Source of the DNA: JAJKIP01 sp037200685
GTDB lineage: Bacteria; Bacteroidota; Bacteroidia; Chitinophagales; Chitinophagaceae
DNA: 64,000 nucleotides
Direction: 5' to 3'
Assembly (NCBI GenBank): GCA_037200685.1
Contig: JBBCIG010000016.1
Location: 496,001-560,000 of the forward strand
The notes under the pieces were generated by a model. That model had not been told where the DNA came from and ran no database searches. It saw only the letters and a list, made by a program, of their open reading frames with translations. Both the position numbers and the translations under genes were made by a program. Every line of letters starts with the position of its first letter. Position 1 is the first letter of the stretch. Shown here piece by piece: positions 17,039 to 23,698 of the stretch.

Positions 17039-17719
17039 TTAAAGCTCTTCCACTTCGGCATTTCTATAAAAAATTTCTGCACCTTCAGATTGAAGTAATA
17101 TATAACCTTCTTTGGTATTACCCAGTTTCGCACTGTTTACCAATACACCATTTATTAAATGCTGTATCGTATTATTTTGTACGATTACTTCTGCTTTATT
17201 CCATTCACCATTTGGTTTTTCCGCATCGTTGAACTTTGCTATACGAAACCAGTTTTTCGGCTGCGTCAGTGTATCGTTCTTTATAATAGTGGTGCTGTCC
17301 GTCATCCAGAAATCGCCACAGTCACCTTCCTGTACCTGGTATTCCAATGAACGTGGCCATACTTTATCGCCATTATAAAAATCCACATGGTACATGATGC
17401 CCGCATCTCGTTTTTCATTTTCCCGCGGCGGAAACTTCTTTGTTCCCCATTTAAATTCAACCGTAAAATGAAAATCGCCGTATTTCTTATTGGTAGTGAT
17501 ATAACCGAATTCTTCCCCGGTTGCATGCAGTATATCGCCTTCAAAATGAAAAACATTTTTAGGATCGCTGTTCTTTGATTGAGAAAGAAAAGTATGCCAT
17601 TCACTTTTTTGGCCTGGCAAAAAAAGGCGTGTCTTCTTACCTAAAAACGAAATCGATAAAAGAGAAATTAAAGCAGCCATCCCTGCAATGGAAAAGCTGC
17701 TTCTATACATTTGTCGCAT
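17039..17719 (-). CDS. DUF1080 (3-keto-disaccharide hydrolase-like) secreted protein
   Basis: A 226-residue protein with an N-terminal signal or membrane segment (IAGMAALISLLSISFLG) and one DUF1080 concanavalin-like domain. Key stretches are GYITTNKKYGDFHFTVEFKW, RDAGIMYHVDFYNGDKVWP and SLEYQVQEGDCGDFWM. Some DUF1080 members hydrolyse 3-keto-glycosides in sugar catabolism; others have unknown roles. The gene precedes the double-thioredoxin gene on the same strand only in map order (that gene lies upstream, 52 bp away), so both may be on one transcript. Confidence 0.86.
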   Translation of the reverse strand: MRQMYRSSFSIAGMAALISLLSISFLGKKTRLFLPGQKSEWHTFLSQSKNSDPKNVFHFEGDILHATGEEFGYITTNKKYGDFHFTVEFKWGTKKFPPRENEKRDAGIMYHVDFYNGDKVWPRSLEYQVQEGDCGDFWMTDSTTIIKNDTLTQPKNWFRIAKFNDAEKPNGEWNKAEVIVQNNTIQHLINGVLVNSAKLGNTKEGYILLQSEGAEIFYRNAEVEEL

Positions 17720-17771
17720 TGGAACAGAAATTAAAAAAGATGATCGTTCTTACGATTGCACAATTATATTA

Positions 17772-18902
17772 TCAATAATACCTGCCCATAAATTTATTCT
17801 CCACTATTCTTTTCTTCATTTCAGCTACATCAATAGGGCCTTGTTTGGCGTAGGCGATTTTACCGCCTGGCTCAACTAATATAGTGTAAGGTAACGCACC
17901 CTGCCATTTAGGATCAACAGCTTCAATCAGTTTATATTTATCATCAACACTGAACAAATAATTTTTATTAGAAGCCTGGCTCTTTTTTAAAAACTGGAGC
18001 ACTTTATCTTTTTTAACCGGCTCATCAGCGCTGATGCTTACAAATTCAAAATCACGACGGGGAGCATACATGCGGTTGATAGTAATAAAATCAGGAAACT
18101 CCGTAACGCAAGGGCCACACCAGGTAGCCCATACATTGATAAGACGTAATTTATCGGAAGTATTTTTCAGTAAATCTTTTATACCCGCTTCATCTATCAT
18201 TTCTACATCCACCGGCTCTTTGGCCCATTTTTCCTGGTATTCCACTTTCCAATTACTCTTGCTCGCCCATTTTACGGAACAGCCGAATACCTTGGTAGTT
18301 TGTACAGGCACCTCTGTATTTGCCAGTAATGCTTCTATCGCATTGCGGGCATCCAATGTATTAGGAGTCTTTGTGGGTTTCTCTACATCATCAATTCTAC
18401 CCTGGTAGCGAAGCTTTCTTTGCTGATCAAAAATAAATATATGCGGTGTTGCTATTGCTCCGAAAGCCTTGGAAACACTTTGTGTTTTACCGTCATACAG
18501 GTAAGGAAAATTATATTTCATTTGTTTGGCCCGGACCTTCATTTCAGCGTAAGAGTCGCTCATATCCGTCCATCCTAATTCATCCAAACGGACAGCAGTA
18601 GGATCATTAGGCATAATGGCAATCAACTGTACGCCTTTTGCTTTGTAATCGGCGGCAAGCTTTATAATACGTTCTTCGTAAGCCTGCGCCGTGGGACAAT
18701 GATTACAGGTAAAAACAACAGCAAGAATTTTGGCTTTGCTAAATGACGCCGGTGTATACATCTTTCCATCAATTCCCAATAAATTAAAAGCCGGGACTTT
18801 GGAATTAATAGCAAGTGTGGGGTAATCGTCAGGGAGAAAATGATTTTTAAAAGACATGAACGCTGTTGCAATAACCAGCGCAAGCAATCCTACTCGTTTC
18901 AT
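17772..18902 (-). CDS. Exported protein with two thioredoxin domains (AhpC/TlpA-like)
   Basis: A 376-residue periplasmic redox protein. After a signal-like N terminus (MKRVGLLALVIATAFMSF) there is a first redoxin domain with FTCNHCPTAQAYEERI, and a second TlpA-like domain with INVWATWCGPCVTEFPDF. Thus one CxxC active site (CNHC) in the peroxiredoxin-like half and one CGPC in the TlpA-like half. Between them lies a segment with VFGCSVKWASKS. Likely role is disulfide reduction or thiol-based repair in the periplasm. ATG 18902 is preferred to 19052 because only it begins at the signal peptide. Confidence 0.85.
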   Translation of the reverse strand: MKRVGLLALVIATAFMSFKNHFLPDDYPTLAINSKVPAFNLLGIDGKMYTPASFSKAKILAVVFTCNHCPTAQAYEERIIKLAADYKAKGVQLIAIMPNDPTAVRLDELGWTDMSDSYAEMKVRAKQMKYNFPYLYDGKTQSVSKAFGAIATPHIFIFDQQRKLRYQGRIDDVEKPTKTPNTLDARNAIEALLANTEVPVQTTKVFGCSVKWASKSNWKVEYQEKWAKEPVDVEMIDEAGIKDLLKNTSDKLRLINVWATWCGPCVTEFPDFITINRMYAPRRDFEFVSISADEPVKKDKVLQFLKKSQASNKNYLFSVDDKYKLIEAVDPKWQGALPYTILVEPGGKIAYAKQGPIDVAEMKKRIVENKFMGRYY

Positions 18903-19029
18903 AGACAAACATTTTTTGAAAAGATACGAATTCGTTATCTTAAACGCCAAATTGTTTTGCTTTAATTTGCCTGGATTAGAACAAATGCTCATGTTAGGTT
19001 TCATTAATAAATTTGATTTAATTTTTTGT

Positions 19030-19181
19030 TGAATGGCCGTGACCAATTGCACGCCTGTCCGAATGTATTTGTATCAGGCAGCGACTGTACGACACCCACT
19101 TCCACTCAAATTCATCTTTAACTCATTATGGCAATAACGGCCCATCATGTAATAGACCTTCTTAAAAAGAAAGAATTATAA
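19030..19181 (+). pseudogene. Possible remnant of a GMC oxidoreductase C terminus
   Basis: The + strand reads DQLHACPNVFVSGSDC then, after two single-base frame changes, SSLTIMAITAHHVIDLLKKK and a stop at about 19181. The pattern of name-plate Asn-hydrophobic-V-SGS followed by S-L-T-I-MA-A-H matches the C-terminal end of GMC (glucose/choline) oxidoreductases. The preceding 400 residues of such an enzyme are absent, since the thioredoxin gene abuts it. If correct it is a deletion scar. The match is short, so confidence is limited. Confidence 0.4.
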
Positions 19182-19190
19182 CTGAAAACA

Positions 19191-19607
19191 TTGAAACAGA
19201 GAATAGCACATATTGCATTGGTGGTGGATGATTATGATGATGCAATAAAGTTTTATACGGAAAAATTGAACTTCACCCTTATTGAAGACACGGTGCTGAG
19301 CGAAACAAAAAGATGGGTGCTCGTGGCACCCAAAGGAGCTATGGAATGTCGCCTGCTCCTCGCAAAAGCCGCTAATGATGAGCAAAAAAGCAGGATAGGC
19401 AATCAAACAGGCGGACGGGTTTTTCTTTTTTTATTTACTGACGATATAAACAGGGACTATTCCAGTATGGTGACGAATAACATCAAATTTGTAAGAGAAC
19501 CTAAAAAAGAGGAATACGGAACTGTCGCTGTATTCGAAGATTTGTATGGAAATCTGTGGGATTTAATAGAACCTATGGATAAGAATAAAGAAATTAATTT
19601 TAAATAA
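19191..19607 (+). CDS. VOC/glyoxalase-superfamily protein
   Basis: A 138-residue protein of the vicinal oxygen chelate superfamily. Two babab modules are visible: IAHIALVVDDYDDAIKFYTE with a metal-position His and the typical D-A-I-K-FY, and RVFLFLFTDDINRDYSSM to AVFEDLYGNLWDLIEP, ending with the metal-binding Glu context. Members include glyoxalases, dioxygenases and resistance proteins; the reaction is not deducible. The start appears to be TTG at 19191, since no ATG is suitably placed. It is 24 bp before the alcohol dehydrogenase. Confidence 0.82.
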   Translation: MKQRIAHIALVVDDYDDAIKFYTEKLNFTLIEDTVLSETKRWVLVAPKGAMECRLLLAKAANDEQKSRIGNQTGGRVFLFLFTDDINRDYSSMVTNNIKFVREPKKEEYGTVAVFEDLYGNLWDLIEPMDKNKEINFK

Positions 19608-19631
19608 ACAACACAGATAAAAACTAACAAG

Positions 19632-20678
19632 ATGATCCCCGCAAAAGCATACGCAGCACTAACCCCGACTTCACCTTTAGCTCCATTTAATCTTGAAAGA
19701 AGAGATTTAAGAGAACACGATGTATTGGTTGATATTTTATACAGCGGCGTTTGCCATTCCGATCTTCACCAGGTGAGAGATGAATGGGGTGGTTCTATCT
19801 ACCCAATGGTACCGGGTCATGAAATCGTTGGCAAAGTGGTAAAAGTAGGTTCACATGTAAAAAAATTTAAAACCGGTGATATCGCTGGTGTAGGCGTAAT
19901 GGTTGATTCCTGCCGGATATGCAAACCATGTAATATCTCAATGGAACAATATTGTGTGGAAGGAATGACCGGCACCTACAACGGGTATGAAAGAGATAAA
20001 ACAACAATTGCGCAAGGTGGTTACAGTACACAAATAGTAACGGATGAAAGATGGGTATACAGCGTTTCAGATAAATTAGACCTCGCAGGTGTAGCGCCAT
20101 TATTGTGCGCAGGCATTACCACTTATTCGCCATTGAAATTTGCTAATGTAAAACCAGGTGATAAAGTGGCAGTAGCCGGCCTCGGCGGATTGGGGCACAT
20201 GGCGGTGAAATTTGCTGTAGCCATGGGCGCTGAAGTAACTATGCTCAGCACTTCGCCATCCAAAGAAGCGGATGCAAGAAAATTAGGCGCTCATCATTTT
20301 GTTTTATCCACAGATAAAGAAGCGATGAAAAAACTCGATAGCTATTTTAATGTAGTTGTTGACGCTATTTCCGCCAACCATGATTACGAGATTTATTTAA
20401 AATTACTCTCGTTAGAAGGCAAACTGCTGGTGGTAGGATTACCTTCTGAAAAACCCGACGTAAATCCATTTGAACTGATCAAAAATCGTCGCAGTATTAT
20501 CGGCTCAATGATCGGCGGCACGAAAGAAACTCAGGAGATGCTTGATTTCTGCGCTGAAAAAAATATCGTTGCCGATGTGGAAGTAATACCGATGGAATAT
20601 ATCAATGATGCGTATGAAAGAATGCTGAAAAATGATGTGAAGTATAGGTTTGTAATTGACATTTCTTCATTGAAATGA
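19632..20678 (+). CDS. Zinc-dependent NAD(P) alcohol dehydrogenase (YahK/cinnamyl type)
   Basis: A 348-residue medium-chain dehydrogenase that interconverts aldehydes and alcohols, usually with NADPH. Catalytic zinc ligands: GVCHSDLHQVRDEWG (Cys) and PMVPGHEIVGKV (His-Glu). Structural zinc: SCRICKPCNISMEQYC. The nucleotide fold is AVAGLGGLGHMAVKFA. These traits fit the YahK/AdhC/cinnamyl alcohol dehydrogenase branch. It follows the VOC gene by 24 bp, suggesting one operon dealing with reactive carbonyl compounds, but that link is inference. Confidence 0.9.
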   Translation: MIPAKAYAALTPTSPLAPFNLERRDLREHDVLVDILYSGVCHSDLHQVRDEWGGSIYPMVPGHEIVGKVVKVGSHVKKFKTGDIAGVGVMVDSCRICKPCNISMEQYCVEGMTGTYNGYERDKTTIAQGGYSTQIVTDERWVYSVSDKLDLAGVAPLLCAGITTYSPLKFANVKPGDKVAVAGLGGLGHMAVKFAVAMGAEVTMLSTSPSKEADARKLGAHHFVLSTDKEAMKKLDSYFNVVVDAISANHDYEIYLKLLSLEGKLLVVGLPSEKPDVNPFELIKNRRSIIGSMIGGTKETQEMLDFCAEKNIVADVEVIPMEYINDAYERMLKNDVKYRFVIDISSLK

Positions 20679-20693
20679 TTACTCTTGCGGGAT

Positions 20694-20733
20694 GAAATTT
20701 ATTCCCACAAAGGCACAAAGGGCGCTAAGAATT
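20694..20733 (+). repeat. Left inverted repeat of the GxxExxY cassette
   Basis: AAATTTATTCCCACAAAGGC ACAAAGGGCGCTAAGAAT. The reverse complement of the sequence at 21193-21221 is AAATTTATCCCACAAAGACACAAAGAAT, nearly the same. The two arms bracket the GxxExxY gene. Confidence 0.7.
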
Positions 20734-20788
20734 TCTTTACAGTCTTAGCATTCTATGTCATACAGTCCGGCACCCTGAAGAAAATGAA

Positions 20789-21157
20789 TTGGTCACAATT
20801 GCTGTAGATATTTCCTTTCAAATACATACAGCGTTAGGCCCCGGCTTATTGGAAAGTGTGTATGAAGCGGTATTTGCCTATGAATTAGATATACGTGGAA
20901 TTCAATACACACGACAGCAGGGAATAATTGCAAGATATAAAAAGGCTGTATTGGATGTCGGGTTCAGGGCAGACCTAATAATGGAAAATAAATTAGTAGT
21001 TGAGATAAAATCAATTGAACGCCTGGAGAAAGTGCATCATAAAATAGTGCTTACCTATTTGAAAATGCTAGAAATGAAGCTGGCTATATTGGTAAATTTC
21101 AATGTAACCCTTATTAAAGAAGGAATTCACAGAAAAATTTCCGGTGAATTATTATAA
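20789..21157 (+). CDS. GxxExxY protein (PDDEXK_3-type nuclease fold)
   Basis: A protein of about 122 residues with the eponymous motif GPGLLESVYE near its start. Downstream it has the PD-(D/E)xK nuclease pattern: DVGFRADLIMENKLVVEIKS (D...ExK) and the YLKMLEMKLAILVNFNV strand-helix. GxxExxY proteins are widespread in Bacteroidota and of unknown role. No ATG precedes the motif in frame. The frame opens with TTG 20789, or a single-base indel separates it from ATG 20755 (MSYSPA...EENELVT). The gene is bounded by inverted repeats at 20694 and 21193, suggesting a mobile cassette. Confidence 0.82.
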   Translation: MVTIAVDISFQIHTALGPGLLESVYEAVFAYELDIRGIQYTRQQGIIARYKKAVLDVGFRADLIMENKLVVEIKSIERLEKVHHKIVLTYLKMLEMKLAILVNFNVTLIKEGIHRKISGELL

Positions 21158-21192
21158 AAGTATCAAAGCGCAAGAATTGATCTTATTGTTAG

Positions 21193-21221
21193 ATTCTTTG
21201 TGTCTTTGTGGGATAAATTTA
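21193..21221 (-). repeat. Right inverted repeat of the GxxExxY cassette
   Basis: ATTCTTTGTGTCTTTGTGGG ATAAATTTA, reverse-complementary to the left arm at 20694-20733 with few mismatches. Confidence 0.7.
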
Positions 21222-21246
21222 TAAACCAATTAAACAAAACTTGTCT

Positions 21247-22770
21247 ATGAGACCCCTACTGCTTGCTATTGCTTTACTGACTTCGCTATTTGCTATTTCA
21301 CAAAAATCCGCTAACCCCCTCACCAACCATATTGATATTGGTAACCCGAAGCTGAAAGGAGAAACGAGCTTCAATGATGCTGACCAGAGTTATAAACTGA
21401 AAGGCGGTGGTTACAATATTTGGTTCAACCGTGATGAATTTCATTATGCTTACACGATGCTCAAAGGCGACTTTATGCTTACCGCCAATTTAAAATTGCT
21501 CGGTACGGGCAAAGAAGCGCACCGCAAGATCGGTTGGATGGTTCGGGCATCACAACAGGAAGATGCCGCACATATCAGCGCTACCGTCCATGCTGATGGA
21601 TTGATCGTATTACAATGGCGCAGGATGCGTGGCGCTTATATGCGTGACCCGCAGGATGAAATATTTTCTGTAAAAAAGAAAGCGGAAATTGTTCAACTGG
21701 AACGGGTTGGCAAAACCTATATCATGCGCATCGCTAACCCCGGTGAGCCTTTGCAGGAAATAGGCAGAACAGATATGGCTGACATGCCTGACTCCGCAAT
21801 GGCCGGCTTATTTGTTTGCAGTCATAATCCCGACCAGGTGGAAGAAGGACAAGCATGGAATGTTCGCATTGAAAAAACAGTTGCTGATAATTATAATGGG
21901 TATCGTGACGGAACATTAGCCAACCGCATGGAGATCATGAATGTGTTTGATGGCAAACGCATCATCATGCATGAAAACGAAACCACGAGGTTTGAAGCCC
22001 CAAATTGGATGAAAGACGGAAAGAAATTATTGTTCAACCAGGGGGGCAACATTTACACTATTCCCATTGAAGGTGGTACGTCGGAAAAACTGAACACAGG
22101 TGAAGTCAATAGGAATAATAATGATCATGTTATTTCTTTTGATGGAAAATGGCTCGGGCTTAGCAGCTCACGTCCCAATGCAGGTTCTACTGTCTATTAT
22201 ATGCCGATCACCGGGGGTGAACCAAAAATTGTAACAGACAGCACACCTTCTTACCTGCACGGATGGAGCCCTAATGGTAAGGAACTTGTTTATACAGGGC
22301 AGCGTATTAGTGTTAGTCCTGTTTATGAAATCCGTAAAAAATCGATTGATGGCGGCCCGGAAGTGCAGCTCACTTTTAATAAAGAAGGCCGTGGCGATGG
22401 CCCGGAATATTCTCCCGATGGAAAATGGATTTATTTTAATGCGGATTATTCAGGCACGATGCAGATATGGCGCATGAAACCCGATGGCAGTGCGCAGGAA
22501 CAACTCACGTATGACGAATACAATGATTGGTTCCCGCATATTTCACCGGATAATAAATGGATCATATTTATTTCCTATCATACGTCTGTTCTTCCGCAAG
22601 ACCATCCTTTTTATAAAAAAGTGATGTTACGGATGATGCCGGTCAGCGGTGGCCCTGTAAAAGTGATCGCTTATTTATATGGAGGACAGGGAACCATCAA
22701 TACACCCAGCTGGAGCCCGGACAGTAAACGCATTGCCTTTGTAAGTAATAGTGGAATACTCAATAAATAA
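21247..22770 (+). CDS. Secreted TolB-like PD40 beta-propeller protein
   Basis: A 507-residue exported protein. Signal peptide LLLAIALLTSLFAISQ. The N-terminal 190 residues form a jelly-roll-like domain (YNIWFNRDEFHYAYTMLKGD, KIGWMVRAS) resembling DUF1349 or laminin-G-like lectin folds. The rest is a WD40-like propeller of PD40 repeats: APNWMKDGKKLLFNQGGNIY, LHGWSPNGKELVYTG, EYSPDGKWIYFNAD, PHISPDNKWIIFIS and PSWSPDSKRIAFVS. It is probably a periplasmic or surface protein; the relation to TolB is structural only. ATG 21247 is preferred over an in-frame TTG at 21241. Confidence 0.85.
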   Translation: MRPLLLAIALLTSLFAISQKSANPLTNHIDIGNPKLKGETSFNDADQSYKLKGGGYNIWFNRDEFHYAYTMLKGDFMLTANLKLLGTGKEAHRKIGWMVRASQQEDAAHISATVHADGLIVLQWRRMRGAYMRDPQDEIFSVKKKAEIVQLERVGKTYIMRIANPGEPLQEIGRTDMADMPDSAMAGLFVCSHNPDQVEEGQAWNVRIEKTVADNYNGYRDGTLANRMEIMNVFDGKRIIMHENETTRFEAPNWMKDGKKLLFNQGGNIYTIPIEGGTSEKLNTGEVNRNNNDHVISFDGKWLGLSSSRPNAGSTVYYMPITGGEPKIVTDSTPSYLHGWSPNGKELVYTGQRISVSPVYEIRKKSIDGGPEVQLTFNKEGRGDGPEYSPDGKWIYFNADYSGTMQIWRMKPDGSAQEQLTYDEYNDWFPHISPDNKWIIFISYHTSVLPQDHPFYKKVMLRMMPVSGGPVKVIAYLYGGQGTINTPSWSPDSKRIAFVSNSGILNK

Positions 22771-22801
22771 ATTTAGAAAAAAGAGGAATAAAAGTAATTA
22801 A

Positions 22802-23677
22802 ATGAAAAACAAGTTTCCCTTATTAATATTGATTGCCTGTTTTTATTCCTCTTTATTGTATGCACAACATGATACAGCTATAGCAAAAGATATCATCTAT
22901 GCAGAAGCTGGTACTAAAAAACTATTGTTAGACCTGTATATGCCTGTCGCCACAAAGCAGCCTTACCTCGTTGTATGGATACATGGCGGCGCCTGGCGCT
23001 CCGGTTCAAAAGAAGATCCGCCGCTGGGACTTTTAAAAAATGGTTATGCGTTAGCAAGCATCAATTACCGGTTGAGTGAAGAAGCGATTTTCCCCGCTCC
23101 CATTCATGATATCAAAGCAGCGATTCGTTTTTTAAGAGGCAATGCCAAAAAATACGGCTATCGTGCTGATAAAATTATCATCTGGGGATCTTCCTCCGGC
23201 GGGCATTATGCTGCGTTAGTAGGAACAACGAACGGCGATCCTTATTACGAAGGCAATCTCGGGGCTTATACCAAAGAAAGTTCTTCCGTACAGGCAATAT
23301 TGGATTTTTATGGCCCAACAAATTTTCTGACCATTCTTGATCAATCTACGCCGCATGGAATTAGCGTAAGAGTTCCGGCATTGAAATTATTGTTGGGTAA
23401 ACCCGTTGAAGAAGTTCCGGATCTTGCCCGCAAAGCAAGCCCGGTATTCCAGGTTGATGTTACAGATCCGCCAATATTTATAGCACATGGCGACCAGGAC
23501 CCGCAGGTTCCGGTCAACCAATCATTAGAATTAATGGCGGCCTATAAACAAAAATCATTGACAGTCGAGATTGAATTTTTACCCGGCGCTGCGCATGGAG
23601 GAAAAGCATTCGATGACAAAGATTTTATAGGAAGGGTGAAAAAATTTCTGGAGAAAGTTTTAGAAAAAAAGAATTGA
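22802..23677 (+). CDS. Secreted alpha/beta-hydrolase, acetyl-esterase/BD-FAE type
   Basis: A 291-residue exported esterase. Signal peptide ends SSLLYAQ. Oxyanion-hole motif WIHGGAWRSG, nucleophile elbow WGSSSGGHYAALVG, acid region IFIAHGDQDPQVPVNQS, and final catalytic His in PGAAHGGKAF. This is the hormone-sensitive-lipase-like branch common in polysaccharide-degrading Bacteroidota, where it deacetylates sugars or cleaves other small esters. It follows the PD40 gene by 31 bp and probably shares its transcript. Confidence 0.9.
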   Translation: MKNKFPLLILIACFYSSLLYAQHDTAIAKDIIYAEAGTKKLLLDLYMPVATKQPYLVVWIHGGAWRSGSKEDPPLGLLKNGYALASINYRLSEEAIFPAPIHDIKAAIRFLRGNAKKYGYRADKIIIWGSSSGGHYAALVGTTNGDPYYEGNLGAYTKESSSVQAILDFYGPTNFLTILDQSTPHGISVRVPALKLLLGKPVEEVPDLARKASPVFQVDVTDPPIFIAHGDQDPQVPVNQSLELMAAYKQKSLTVEIEFLPGAAHGGKAFDDKDFIGRVKKFLEKVLEKKN

Positions 23678-23698
23678 ATTCGGAGCAACCGGGCTTCT

